64,000 nucleotides of DNA from Rheum nobile (GCA_027886185.1 WOAB01000619.1:1-64000); one strand, 5' to 3'; positions 45,307 to 55,282 are shown, counted from the stretch's first letter. Notes: generated from the sequence alone by a model not told the origin. A program made the numbers and translations.

Positions 45307-46479
45307 ATGTCGAGAGCTAGGAAGGTTGGGATGACCGAGGAGGAGTGTAAGGTGTATGATGTGGTGTCAGTGAGACACGTACATCCGACTCGTTTCTTTG
45401 ATAGGGGAGCGCTAGCTGAATTGGGTTTGTTAGAAATGACTCAACAATGTTTGGACAGGATGGGATTGGGGGGCTTCCTAGACAAATGCGCCCCCGCGTT
45501 CCCTGAACTCTGCTACCAGTTTATAGCCACTTTGTCTCGAAACCACACGCGACGAATCATAGATGGTAGGGAGCAGAAACTCATAGCGGGAATCACCTTC
45601 AAATATGAGGGTCGGAATTATGGTATTCCTATAGAGGAAATTCGGGAGCTGCTGGGTGTGTCGAAACCAGCTACTGAGAAGTGGAGGCAGGGTCCCGACA
45701 AGGCGGACATTAAGGAATTCTGGACCACCGCAACGGGAATGGATGAATATCAAAAGAGGAAGGAGAATAGTAACAAGATTGTCCACCCCTGCTTCCGCTT
45801 GGTCTACACTGTGTTGCTTCGGATATTTTGTGGGTGTATGGAGGAGAGAAAGGTTTCTCTGAAGCGCCTTGGTCTTTTCTCCCCGATGATTGATCCTTTG
45901 GATGAGGTGACCCCTGGATGGGTTGTCATATGGCTGCATGAGCTGAAGCAGATTCGCGAGGGCGCCGTGCGAGACATTGTTCAGGGTGGACTGATCACCT
46001 TGGTTGTTGCGGCCAGGATTTTGATGGACACCATTCCTCCGCCGCTCATGCCTATTCGCTACGACATCCCACATCTGCGATGGTGTGGTATGCTGACCAT
46101 ATCTCAGGGGCAGTATATGTGGTGCTCCTACGGAGGTCACCTGTTGCGCCTCCCTCGTCCTTTGGCCTACCCGCGAGATTTCACAGGCTGGTACATCCCG
46201 TTTGACGCTGAGATTATTCCTTCCGACGATGAGGCTGATCCGTCGGCTGCTATTCCCATGATTATGGATGTCGATCCTCCTGCTTCTAACGTTGCCTCCA
46301 CATCTGCATCGCCTTCTGAGTTTTCTTGGGACGAGATGTTCATCCGTTTTGATGCCTTCACGCTGCGTCAGGAGGCTGCGATCGAGGCGACACTGGCTCG
46401 GTTGCGGACTATACAGGCTGACATTGCATGCGATATCATGGACCAGCTGAGTGCAGCTGAGGCCTTCATGCAGGAGTAG
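45307..46479 (+). CDS. Athila env-position ORF of element B (intact, 390 aa)
   Basis: ATG at 45307 (MSRARKVGMTEEE), stop at 46477-46479, no lesion. It matches the Athila ORF-1 family type found downstream of pol: PTRFFDRGALAELGLLEM, GLGGFLDKCAPAFPELCYQFIATL, then YGIPIEEIRELLGV, EFWTTATG, HPCFRLVYTVLLRIF and a central GWVVIWLHELKQI. The tail is acidic and Ser/Pro-rich with a final alpha-helical stretch. I see no signal peptide and no convincing membrane anchor, so calling it envelope would be unsafe. It is unusual in being open while every gag-pol gene of the same element is broken. Confidence 0.85.
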   Translation: MSRARKVGMTEEECKVYDVVSVRHVHPTRFFDRGALAELGLLEMTQQCLDRMGLGGFLDKCAPAFPELCYQFIATLSRNHTRRIIDGREQKLIAGITFKYEGRNYGIPIEEIRELLGVSKPATEKWRQGPDKADIKEFWTTATGMDEYQKRKENSNKIVHPCFRLVYTVLLRIFCGCMEERKVSLKRLGLFSPMIDPLDEVTPGWVVIWLHELKQIREGAVRDIVQGGLITLVVAARILMDTIPPPLMPIRYDIPHLRWCGMLTISQGQYMWCSYGGHLLRLPRPLAYPRDFTGWYIPFDAEIIPSDDEADPSAAIPMIMDVDPPASNVASTSASPSEFSWDEMFIRFDAFTLRQEAAIEATLARLRTIQADIACDIMDQLSAAEAFMQE

Positions 46480-47184
46480 TACTTTGGGCGGCATCCACCT
46501 CCACCGAGCTTTCCACCGTATCCACCTTTCCAGTGAGTCTTCGTTCTTTTCTCCCTATTTTGTTTTGTTTTCGTCTTTACATCGAGGACAATGTGTGTTA
46601 TAAGTGTGGGGAGGGATTTAGACTCACTGTTTATCATAGCTAGTGTACAAATTTTATTCTTGCATTTCGTATTTCTAGCCAAAAAAAAAAGCCAAAAATA
46701 TTTGAAAAGGCAATCAAAATCCTGGGATGAGCCGAAAACCCACATGGGCGGCTCAGGAAAAAAGCAGGTAGTCCGACTGGTATAGACCAGGGCAAAAGTG
46801 GACTGGAGTGATATGAGCACATGTGAGACGTCTAGTAAAATGAAATGAGTGGCTTGGTGAAAACCCGAAAGGGCATCTCGGCAAGATGAGCGAAAAAGAA
46901 GTAGAGTGATTCTAGGATTTCTCTCTACCTATTGGCGAGACGTCATAATAAGAGGCGGTATAAGGAGTTCGGGTAGGTCACTTTGGAGCAATAAGAAGCT
47001 AGACAGGAGTTAGGAATAGATTCATCTCGCATCATGTGTTTTGGTTGTCTGGGGCTGATTGTTGAGTTGTTGTAGTCATTGGTATCATCTATTGTCACAC
47101 TTCCTGAGGCCTTGATATTTGATGAGTGGAGTATGATTGATTTGATTTACTCGGGACGAGTAAAGGTCTAAGTGTAGGGATATT
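46480..47184 (+). other. 3' untranslated region and polypurine tract of B
   Basis: No gene. aagtgtggggagggattta at about 46609 is the purine-rich box typical of Athila elements. A second purine-rich stretch, ggtctaagtgtagggatatt, directly precedes the 3' LTR at 47185 and is the likely plus-strand primer. Between them is an A-rich, slightly repetitive stretch. Confidence 0.7.
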
Positions 47185-48454
47185 TTATAGGTGTCATTTC
47201 ATGCACCTTAACTAGTGATTATTGACACAATTTAGATGAAGTTTTGGTGTAGAATTAGGCTAAGTCTGTAATCCAGGGGAAGAGTTGAAGCAGTACAGAT
47301 ATGAAGGTTTTACAGCTTAGTGAAGATGATAGAAGATGAAGGAGAAGATCTGCCCAGAACTAATGAAGAAAGCTACCTCAAGTGGTAGTACAGGAGAGCA
47401 GACGCAAGGATGAAGAAGCTGGCCAATACCGCCCCGCGCCAGAAGCCACCGCCTCGCGGTGGGATATACCGCCTCGCGGTGGAAGAGAAGATTGCATGGC
47501 CAGCGTGTCATTTGTTTCTATTTTAGTATATTTGTATTTTATGTCTTATTATATTTTATTTCCTTATTTTGTTTGCTAGGTTAATTTTCTAAGAACCTAT
47601 ATAAGATCTCTTTTGTTAATTTTGAGAAGAGTTCGGTCCTCTCTCTTTTTTCTATTCAACTTCTAGGTTTTTGAACAATGGATAGCTAAACACTTTTGTT
47701 TCGCTAGACAATTGAAGCACGACAATGAATTGGTTGTGAGATTTCTATTCCGTGTTCTATATCTTATTAAGTTGGATTGATTCTCTTGGTTAAATTGTTT
47801 ATTGACTTATGTTGATTCTTCTAGCGTAGCTAACTAGCTTTTTCGACATCTATCATATTGCTAGGATTGCATATAGGGGTTCCGAGTGCATATCTAGTGG
47901 TAAACACAATTGTGCGTATAGGGGTTCCAAGCGTACAATTGTGAGTGAGAATCAGTTGCATGTGAGTAGGGGAGTGAGTACTTGTACGTCTTTCTACTTG
48001 CATGTATCCTATATCCTTGTGTGCATTGCTATTGCTGTGTTAGTGCTAAAGTACACCGACAACTGTGAGAATCGGAGGTATTTTATCATTGGCATAGTAA
48101 TAAGTCTATCGACAACTTTGAGAATCGATAGTATTCATGATCAGGATGGGAACAATTATAAGATAGTAAAAGAACTTGGAAAGATAGTTTTCAGTGATCA
48201 ACCTATTGCATTTGTGGTGTGGATATTTGTCTGGTGGAATACTTTCTCTCATTATATTTCTTCTTCTGTTATTACTTGCATCTTTGGTTATCCTGCGATT
48301 ATTCCAAAACCCCCATGTTACTTGTTAGTCACACGTTATTGCATACAGATAACCGACTCCCTGTGGGATCGACCCTGACTTGCTTGCTATACTCTTTAGT
48401 AGGTGAATTAGGATTTCTTTGACAGGAAAACGACACCGGTTTCCGGCCTTGTCA
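47185..48454 (+). repeat. 3' LTR of element B
   Basis: 1270 bp. The first two bases are TT where the 5' LTR has TG, a point mutation. Contains three dyads (47427-47482, two of them better preserved than in the 5' LTR) and a TATATAAG box at 47598. Ends CCTTGTCA, followed by cagtt. Confidence 0.95.
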
Positions 48455-48808
48455 CAGTTGTAGGAATTAGAAGAGTTACGCCTGGAATCATACGACAACG
48501 CAGTAATCTACAAAGAAAAGACCAAGGCATGGCTTGATAAGAACATTCTCCGAAAGGAATTGAAGGCCGGGGACAAGGTCCTCCTCTTCACGTCACGCTT
48601 GAGGCTCTTTCTGGGAAAGCTTAGGTCTCGTTGGACAGGTCCCTACACGGTCGCTCATGCATACCCCTATGCAGTGGTGGATCTGTACAACCCAACCAGT
48701 GGTTCCACGTTTAAGGTGAATGGTCAACGCCTGAAACCTTACTACGACAGACCACATCCCACAGAGCAGGAAGATCTCACCTTGGAGGATCCGCCTGACG
48801 TAGATTAG
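48455..48808 (+). pseudogene. Integrase C-terminus of element A, resumed after B
   Basis: Continues the A integrase exactly where 37658 stops. A TAG at 48461-48463 stands where a Gln codon is expected, then EELRLESYDNAVIYKEKTK, LKAGDKVLLFTSRLRLFLGKLRSRWTGPYTV and a C-terminal FKVNGQRLKPYYDR. Stop at 48806-48808. The match to the end of the B integrase is strong. Confidence 0.9.
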
Positions 48809-48821
48809 AGAAAAGGGAATT

Positions 48822-48870
48822 ACGTCAAGCCAAGACGTTAAACAAGGCGCTGCTCGGGAGGCAACCCGAG
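48822..48870 (+). other. Tandem RNA hairpins after pol in A
   Basis: Hairpin 1: ACGTC (48822-48826), loop aagccaa, GACGT (48834-48838). Hairpin 2: CTCGGG (48853-48858), loop aggcaa, CCCGAG (48865-48870). In hairpin 2, a C-G pair of B is a T-A pair here. Confidence 0.75.
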
Positions 48871-48969
48871 GTACACAACTTCATAATATTCTTTCTGCGT
48901 TAAGTTTTTCTTTTCTGCCCGCCATATTTTTCCTTGTGAACTAACCCATCGCAGCAAGCCGAGACCAAA

Positions 48970-49330
48970 CCGCGATCGCGGTTTTGAACCCGCGATCGCG
49001 GCCCCTCAGACGGTGCAGCAGCTTTTCTGTTAGTTCAAAAAAAAAAAAAAAATCGGACATATGGCAGCAAATCTTTTCCCTTTGGTAATTTCCCTTTCCC
49101 CAACTTTCACCTCTTTCCATCTTTCCAAACCCTAACATCACCCCTCTTAACCATCACCCATCCACTTTCCCCATCATTCTTTTCTTTCCTTCCCAACAAC
49201 CGCCGTCGCCGTACCAAGCCCCTACACCCCGCGATCGCGCCCACAGTACCGCGATCGCCGAACCACCCTCCTGTTGTGCCCCGACTACCGAGAGCCACCG
49301 CGACCGCACCCTGAGACCCCGCGATTGCGG
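48970..49330. repeat. GC dyads before the env-position ORF of A
   Basis: CCGCGATCGCGG at 48970 and 48990; weaker copies near 49228, 49248, 49297 and 49318. The last ones fall in an open frame but upstream of the conserved ORF start block. Confidence 0.85.
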
Positions 49331-49439
49331 CATCCACCGGCTACCGAATTTTTCGCCAAGACCCCGAACAGTAGCCATGGCCCAACCCATGCCCCGGAAG
49401 ATGTCCAAACCGCAAATCAAGATCTGGAAGGATCTATAA

Positions 49440-50335
49440 AGGAAGCAAGTGATCCCAACAAAGTTCTTCGATGTGGCAGCCCTAACAGTTCTCCAACTTT
49501 GGGACTGCACCAAGCAACTCCTCGATCATGGCGGACTGGGAGGATTCCTGTGGAAAAGGTACCAACCTATGACTCTCTAGTCTATGAATTCGTTGCTACT
49601 TTCGAACCACAGGACAAGAGCAAGGCCTTCTCCTTCCAGTTGCGGGACAAGAAGTATACCCTGACCAAGGCAGACCTTAGGGAGCTTTTTGGTATCTCCG
49701 CCCCTCCTACACCTGGGTGGGAATCCACCAATGGCAAACACTTGGACTTCTGGTCGCAAGCTACAGGGGAAGAGTTCGACACTAGAGGAGAGTATAACTA
49801 CAAGATTACCCATCCTTGCCTACGTTTGATCCACAAAGTGCTTGCACTCGCATTCTTAGGTCAAGGGGAGGTGAACAAGATTTCATGTGTTGACTTGGCG
49901 ATCCTATGGTGTCTCACCCCAGAAAGTGAGGCAGTTCCAGACTAGGCGGATAATTTCATGTATTCCGTCCAGAAGACGCAAAAGAAGGCCGCAGGAAGAA
50001 TTGGTTTTGGGGGTATGATCACCCTTATCGCTTTGAAGTACTTTGATCCCGACGAAACCACACTGGAGCCGGTCCCTGGTTCTTTCATTTACAACATTGA
50101 CCAATTGAGGAAGTCCAGGCTCATCTATGGTGATCGTAGGGATGGATTCGTTTGGTTATCTCATACAGCAGGGGACCACAGGATGAAGCTGCCGCGACCA
50201 ATACCCTTTGGTCCAACAACAAGAGATTTTGCCCTACCTTCGGATGAACCTAGAGTACTGCCAACACCTGCCCGACCACCCGCGAGAAAGGAGGTTCCAA
50301 CGTCTAGTTCACACAGCGTAGGAAGGAAGCAGTAA
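49440..50335 (+). pseudogene. Athila env-position ORF of element A
   Basis: Homologous to 45307-46479. The opening block FFDVAALTVLQLWDC with GGLGGFLWKRY lies in one frame; near 49565 a frameshift moves the rest to the frame of 49274-49945 (YDSLVYEFVATFE, TKADLRELFGI, DFWSQATG, HPCLRLIHKVLALAF). A TAG at 49943-49945 interrupts it, after which the same frame runs to 50335 with GMITLIALKYFDP and a Pro/Ser-rich tail. No 3' untranslated region or LTR follows, because the pararetrovirus sequence begins. Confidence 0.8.
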
Positions 50336-50687
50336 AGCGGAACATAGGTAAACAGTAATACAAAGTTTTTACAGCGTGAATAGTAATGTAAAGTGACTTT
50401 TTGAACAGTAACTTATAAATAGTAAAAACTAAGAACAATGAACAGTAAACGTAATAGTGACTATTCTGGAAAACTTAATAATTAAAGCAGGGAGAGAAAT
50501 ATGAACTGAAAACATAGGACTTTTATAAGATCATAATAAACTTACAAGGACTATTGTCGTAACTTGAAATGATTTCCAAAAGCTTGAAGGAGCTCCAGAG
50601 GAAGGCTTCTAAGCTTCAGAAGTTTTTGTGAGTTTCTCAACACATGAGAGTCTGAATTGTGATGCCTCAAAACAAATGAGGGCTTTG

Positions 50688-50697
50688 CCTTTTATAG
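50688..50697 (-). promoter_or_regulatory. TATA box of pregenomic RNA promoter
   Basis: The minus strand reads CTATAAAAGG in a GC-richer setting (ctctataaaaggcaaag). Good match to a plant TATA box and correctly placed downstream of the repeats. Confidence 0.65.
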
Positions 50698-50765
50698 AGA
50701 AAGGGGAGAGTCTGATTTTCTTTGTCCGTACCAATTTTTTGTACTATTTCTTCACGGGTGGAGTC

Positions 50766-50918
50766 TCCTGTTGTGAGTGGAGCACTGAGTTGGTTTCTTC
50801 TGTCTTCTTGTCTTGGGTGGAGTGCTGAGCTGGTCTTTTATCTTCTTGTCTTGAGTGGAATGCTGAGCTGGTCTTTTGTTTTCTTGTCTTGAGTGGAATG
50901 CTGAGCTGATCTTTTGTC
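50766..50918. repeat. Fourfold 39-bp tandem repeat in viral promoter region
   Basis: Units starting near 50766 (degenerate), 50803, 50841 and 50880, each containing gagtggaatgctgagctg or a close variant. They lie 70-230 bases upstream of the TATA box on the minus strand. Confidence 0.8.
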
Positions 50919-51223
50919 TTTTTGCAAAAAAGTGGGCATGTTCTTCTGATGGGCCTATCCTTCTGATGGGCCTATTCTTCTTTCCTTGTTTTTGTAATGG
51001 GTCAATAATCCGTTGTGTCTTGATGGTGGGCCTATTGTCTTGTGATGGGTATTTGAGCCTTTTGATTTGTTGGGCTCTTCTTCCTTTTTGATGATGGGCC
51101 TATTGTCTTATGAGATCTTCTTCTTGAGTCTTTTATCAAATTAACAAGATGTTCAAAGGAGATAATCTAAAAACAGGCTAGATTACCCCCTGAAATGAAA
51201 ACATAAAATGAAAACATAAGAAC

Positions 51224-51339
51224 TTTCTTTTTCTTTTTCTTTTTCTTTTTTCTCTTCTTTTTTCTTTTCTTCTTTTTCTTTTCTTTTTCTTACTTCTCTT
51301 CTTTTTTCTTTTCTTCTTTTTCTTTTCTTTTTCTTACTT
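51224..51339. repeat. Polypyrimidine/polypurine tract
   Basis: CT-only stretch of about 115 bases (GA-only on the viral strand) with a 43-bp direct repeat inside, immediately downstream of the last viral ORF. Confidence 0.85.
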
Positions 51340-51389
51340 GCTGAACAGATAGAACTATTTTTTGTTTACCTTAGCGTAGGGGTCTTGTG

Positions 51390-52565
51390 CTAGGTGTCTC
51401 TATGAGTGTCGGGAATGCTTATGTCATCCCAGTCATCGGTGTCAAGCATATCTTCATCTTCTTGTTTGAACTCATCTTCCAGAGAAATGAATTTTCGCCA
51501 ATCCGCAAACTGGCCATCCCCGCTGAAAGGTAGCCATATTCTCCATTTATCTGGAACCCAGATTTGTGTATAATGTCCTTCTGTTGCCAATCTATACGCC
51601 TTCCATCCACTGTAGAGGTATGCATTTTTGTAGAAGAAGGATACGTCTTGGTGGCGCCTATAGAGCTCATGTTCCTCGTGTATTGTAAAGTTGGTGGGTA
51701 GCAGACCTACCCAGTCTCTCCAGTCTTCATCCTTTGAAACACCATGGGAGAAACATATAACCTTTTTTGACGGAATCATGGTGAATTCCGTTACTTTTGG
51801 GAGGGTAGCTTGGACGTAGGCAACTGTTGGACCAAAAGTTGCCATGTTACTTCCTATTAACAGGAACTTTTCTCCAAATGCCTGCAGGATCTCTTCTATT
51901 CTTCCTTCAATATTGGGTAGGAAACTGATACTGTGGACCATACCTAGGTGGAAGAATTTTAGGATAAGGTCTTTGGGCATGGTGCATGTGTTTAGGTAAA
52001 GGAGGATCTTCAGAAGTCCGCCTGTCATCATTGTTGGGCCCCCTGCTATTGGTTTAATAGTTGAGAATTGCCGAACAGTGACTCCCTTGAATTTCCACCC
52101 TGGTTCACCGAAGTACATCTGGATAATCTCTTTCTGAGCTTGTATTAGATCTGCCAAATGGCCTTCTTCTGTTTTTTGTATTAGAACCTCTTTTCCCTGG
52201 GGCCAGGCATCAAGGAGTGGTGTAAGTGCTTCTTGTGTTGGTGTGTCGAGGAGACGAGTTTGGAGATTCTTCCAACGTCTACCTGTAGCAATGGTTAGTT
52301 GTTCACCCAAATCTTTTTCCCTTTTTTCTTTCTCTCTTATCACATTTCCATTTTCATGGAAGTGGATACTGAGTGTATTTAAGGATTGTACTTTTTTCTT
52401 GGTTGCATGGGGCATAGTAGGAAGCCTCCAAATGTTATTCAACAAACCAAGTTGTTCTGTGGAGAGCAAAAGCCCCTGTAGCGGTCTGAAGTTGCTTTTG
52501 GCTGTAACTTGGAAGGAAGGTGAAGGTAAAACCTTTTCCTTTCCTTTGCGGGAGGGAGATCTCAT
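51390..52565 (-). CDS. Unassigned 391-aa ORF of the endogenous pararetrovirus
   Basis: Open from ATG 52565 to 51390 with no lesion. Basic N-terminus (MRSPSRKGKEK), a predicted helical middle with LLDTPTQEALTPLLDAWPQG, a hydrophobic central block, then WIPDK-like VPDKWRIWLPF and a strongly acidic C-terminus (QEDEDMLDTDDWDD). I recognise no domain and it does not resemble RT or RNase H. It sits where an additional downstream ORF would be in some endogenous caulimovirids. Being intact while the polyprotein frame is broken may be chance or recent age. Confidence 0.6.
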   Translation of the reverse strand: MRSPSRKGKEKVLPSPSFQVTAKSNFRPLQGLLLSTEQLGLLNNIWRLPTMPHATKKKVQSLNTLSIHFHENGNVIREKEKREKDLGEQLTIATGRRWKNLQTRLLDTPTQEALTPLLDAWPQGKEVLIQKTEEGHLADLIQAQKEIIQMYFGEPGWKFKGVTVRQFSTIKPIAGGPTMMTGGLLKILLYLNTCTMPKDLILKFFHLGMVHSISFLPNIEGRIEEILQAFGEKFLLIGSNMATFGPTVAYVQATLPKVTEFTMIPSKKVICFSHGVSKDEDWRDWVGLLPTNFTIHEEHELYRRHQDVSFFYKNAYLYSGWKAYRLATEGHYTQIWVPDKWRIWLPFSGDGQFADWRKFISLEDEFKQEDEDMLDTDDWDDISIPDTHRDT

Positions 52566-52668
52566 TTTTAAAACCTGAAAACTAAAACAAGTTAGAAATC
52601 TTTGTATGTCTGTGACTCTGTAGGGATTTGAAAGAGTTTAATGTTACAAGTTCTTTTGTTATAATGTT

Positions 52669-53556
52669 TTAGGTTCTGCTAACGGATGCAGACTGTAGGG
52701 TAGATATATCATTATGTTCAACCGCAGCAATGAACTTAAAACTAATCCTTTTTTCCATTACTGTTGTATGTAGGCCAAACCTATCAACAGTGAACGGACA
52801 GATTTGTGTCAGGAAGGGTGTTCCTAGGATTATTTGTTGGTTTAAGCCTTTTATCAATATGAAGGAGTTGTCGAAACAATGTTTCTCATTACAAATAGAT
52901 GCTTTAGGGATCTTGTAACTAAGGTTCATACGACTACCACTAGCATCAAGAATTTGTTCGTGACTCTTGTGGTAATACTTTGAAGGGATTATTCCTTCAC
53001 AGATGCAGTTTAGATCTGCTCCACTGTCGATGAGAGCAACTGTAGAAAGAGTGAAGTCTTCTATTTTTATGGTAATATGAACATACCATTTTTGAAAGTT
53101 GATCTTGTTTATGGCCGCAATAAAAGAATCTTCAATGACGGGATGTTCTTCTTCATTTTGTTGAGAACGGGGGCTGGAGTAGGGTTTTTTAGAAAATTCT
53201 AGATGAGCTATTCTAGCTTCAAGTTCAAGATCTTTGGTCTCATTTAGTAATAACTGTTGGTTAAGGGATCCTATGTCTTTTTTGATTTTATTGACTTCAA
53301 CTTGTAGGTCTTTCAAGGTAATGGAGGAAAATATCTTAGTAGGTGATTTTTTATTAATAATTTTGGATATGCTAAAAGGTTCTTCAAGTAGGGGTTGTTG
53401 TTCTTTAAATATTAGTTCTTTTAGCTTCATGAAATATTCTCGTTTGATTTGAGGATCTTCAAGGGTATCGATAAGCTCTAAAAGGGCCTCTCTTTCATCA
53501 CTTTTGGTGATAACATTACAGAATTGGGTTGTTCCTGAATCCGACATAAAATTCAT
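52669..53556 (-). pseudogene. Caulimovirid aspartic protease segment
   Basis: 295 codons in a frame different from the upstream coat-protein frame. N-terminal part is charged and coiled-coil-like (LKDLQVEVNKIKKDIGSL). The retropepsin core is ALIDSGADLNCI, with a C-terminal IILGTPFL block. In complete members of the family RT follows here; instead the frame stops at 52669 and noncoding DNA leads to the next ORF. Role when active: polyprotein processing. Confidence 0.78.
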
Positions 53557-53562
53557 TCTCAG

Positions 53563-54787
53563 AATCCTCCAAAAGGATTTTAGTGAGTCTATCTTTTAGG
53601 GTACTATCATCTTGACAGATTTCATTGATCTTTTGTTTGAGACTGCAATTGTCTGCCTTGTGGCCTGGTTTTCCGCATTTAAAACAGATAATTTTTTTAT
53701 TAGTCTGTCTTGGTTGGAATTTCCTTCTGGGTGGGTAACTAGGCCTTTCATAATTGTTATCAAACTTTCTGTGTTTATTTTTATGACCCTTTTTATATTT
53801 ATAAGAAGGGGGTTCTATTTTGGCAAGGCCAAAAGCCTCACAGAAGTTACCTAGTTCTTTTCTTCTAGATCATTTTTCTCTACCATATTTGGCCTGGATT
53901 TTTAATTCGGAGCAAAGGGCTAACCCTTCTTTTTTGACAAAAGCCGTTAATTGGCCATAGGTCATGTCTTTCCAAGGAATTTCTTCTGTTTGAATTTCAT
54001 CTTTAATTTTCTGGATTATCCTATCAGCAAATAAGTTGGGAAGACCAGTAACAAATCTTTCTTTCCAATATCCCTTATTGCAGTCATTTCTTTTGTAGAC
54101 ATAGGACAGGAAAACATCTTTATACCACCTATAGTCAGTAAGGGTCTTACATCTTAGATTAGAAAGGATCTCTCTATTGGCTTGAATTTCCTCTCTAGGG
54201 TTGCCTATGAAGTGCATACTTATGGTGTATATAAGTTGGTGGACAGGTTCTGGTTCACCATTATCATTGGTAAAATCTAGGATCTCTTCTCTTTGAAAGG
54301 AGGATAAAGCATTATCCCACCAGTTTCTAAGCTGGCCTGTAAATCCAGTAGTTAAAAGTGAAAAACAAGTTTTGGGGTCTTTTCTACCAACTGTATAAGC
54401 TACATTAGCCATACCCATTTCTTGTAAGGTATTAAGTATTTCATGTTCGGATTTTCCATCTATATTCCATTCATAGATAGATTGTCCATTATAATCTGTG
54501 GATCTAAACTTAGATCTTTCTTCATATTGAAGGTCAGGAGGAGTAGGTCTAGGATAGAAGTTTCTAGTGTCTGTGTTCCTAAATATTTTTCTGTGTGCCT
54601 GAGGCCTATCATGGTTGTTTCTTATCCTGTTAATGGTAATGGGATTTTCCTCAAAGCAGGTTTGTAAGGTTTCAATTGCCTTATCACCAGATGGGCAATC
54701 TTCTCTTTCAGAGTTGTCTGAGGAACTGCTTGAGTTAGTGTTGGAACAATTGTTACAGTCCTCGATACAATTAATCGTAACATTTTT
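53563..54787 (-). pseudogene. Caulimovirid coat-protein/zinc-knuckle segment
   Basis: In the same frame as the movement-protein part. After an acidic and Ser-rich stretch comes the conserved capsid region around TGQLRNWWDNAL, WYKDVFLSYVYKRND and ERFVTGLPNLFADRI (54418-53873). A TGA at 53870-53872 follows KYGREK. The frame then resumes with a lysine/arginine-rich stretch and the CCHC knuckle CFKCGKPGHKADNC near 53640-53690. Near 53560 the frame shifts to that of the protease. Structural protein of the virion when intact. Confidence 0.8.
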
Positions 54788-55282
54788 TTATTTTTGATCG
54801 ATTAATTCTATGAGACTAAGAGAAGGATTAAGAGAAGTGTTACTAATGATCTCCTTTTTTAGCCCCTGAATTTGAAAATGAGGTCTAGAGATGTCTTTAG
54901 GGAATTTGATAGTTTCCGTACTGATTTTATCATGTATTAATTCAACTTGTTCAGCTATTGTGTGGAGGATTTGGTTAGAATAGTTGTGTTGTTGATGTAT
55001 TTTCTTAATATCTTCTAAGGTAGCGGGACTGTTATCTGAAGTACCAATTCTAGGATTTTTAAAGGGTTCAGCAGGAACGTCCCCATCTTTTGTAATAATT
55101 TTTATCCCTTGTAGAGGAGGATGGACACTTTGTGTAGATCCTGAGGGTAAAAGATTCCAGGTCTTTGTTAACCTTGTTTGGACATATATGGATTTCTGTT
55201 CTAAAGGGTTTTCTATTCCCTGAATCTTAAGGTAATTAGGAAACCATATGAAGAACAAGATGTTGATCCTATATTTTTCCAT
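54788..55282 (-). pseudogene. Linker region of the caulimovirid polyprotein
   Basis: 164 codons in frame with the movement protein and separated from it by one TAA at 55298-55300; ends with a TAA at 54788-54790 in the same frame as the following coat segment. It contains a Pro/Ser-rich part and DIKKIHQQHNYSNQIL, possibly a short coiled coil. No named domain. Confidence 0.6.

Larger units (their letters stand above)
37659..48454 (+). mobile_element. Athila-like retrotransposon B, full length, nested in A
   Basis: 10.8 kb: 5' LTR 37659-38929, tRNA-Asp primer site, gag, protease, RT, RNase H, integrase, tandem hairpins, intact env-position ORF, polypurine tract and 3' LTR 47185-48454. It is flanked by cagct/cagtt. 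By eye the LTRs differ at about 18 positions plus one indel (about 1.4%). It is related to A in gene order and proteins but clearly a different family: LTRs do not align and its GC dyads use other cores. gag, protease, RT and integrase each have a lesion, so it is not autonomous. Confidence 0.95.
31179..50335 (+). mobile_element. Athila-like retrotransposon A, right copy, with element B nested inside
   Basis: 5' LTR 31179-32490, tRNA-Asp primer site, gag, protease, RT/RNase H and integrase up to 37658. Element B and the target duplication intervene to 48459, then integrase C-terminus, tandem hairpins and the Athila env-position ORF to about 50335. There is no 3' LTR: the sequence passes directly into an endogenous pararetrovirus. 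Without B the preserved length is about 8.4 kb. Multiple frameshifts and stops show it is dead. Confidence 0.9.
50336..51389 (-). promoter_or_regulatory. Intergenic region of the endogenous pararetrovirus
   Basis: No gene. From upstream to downstream on minus: a polypurine tract (51224-51339 on +), repeated TGGGCC boxes (50950, 50967, 51027, 51095, plus TGGGCT 51071), a fourfold 39-bp repeat (50766-50918), a TATA box (50688-50697) and then a leader of about 350 bases with recurring acagtaa words. This is the layout of a pregenomic-RNA promoter. TGGGCC boxes resemble plant site II elements, usually bound by TCP factors. Confidence 0.65.

Noticed and set aside
45478..46494. 338-codon ORF antisense to the env-position ORF of B
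   Set aside because: Shadow of a GC-rich sense gene; no domain and no homologous frame in element A.
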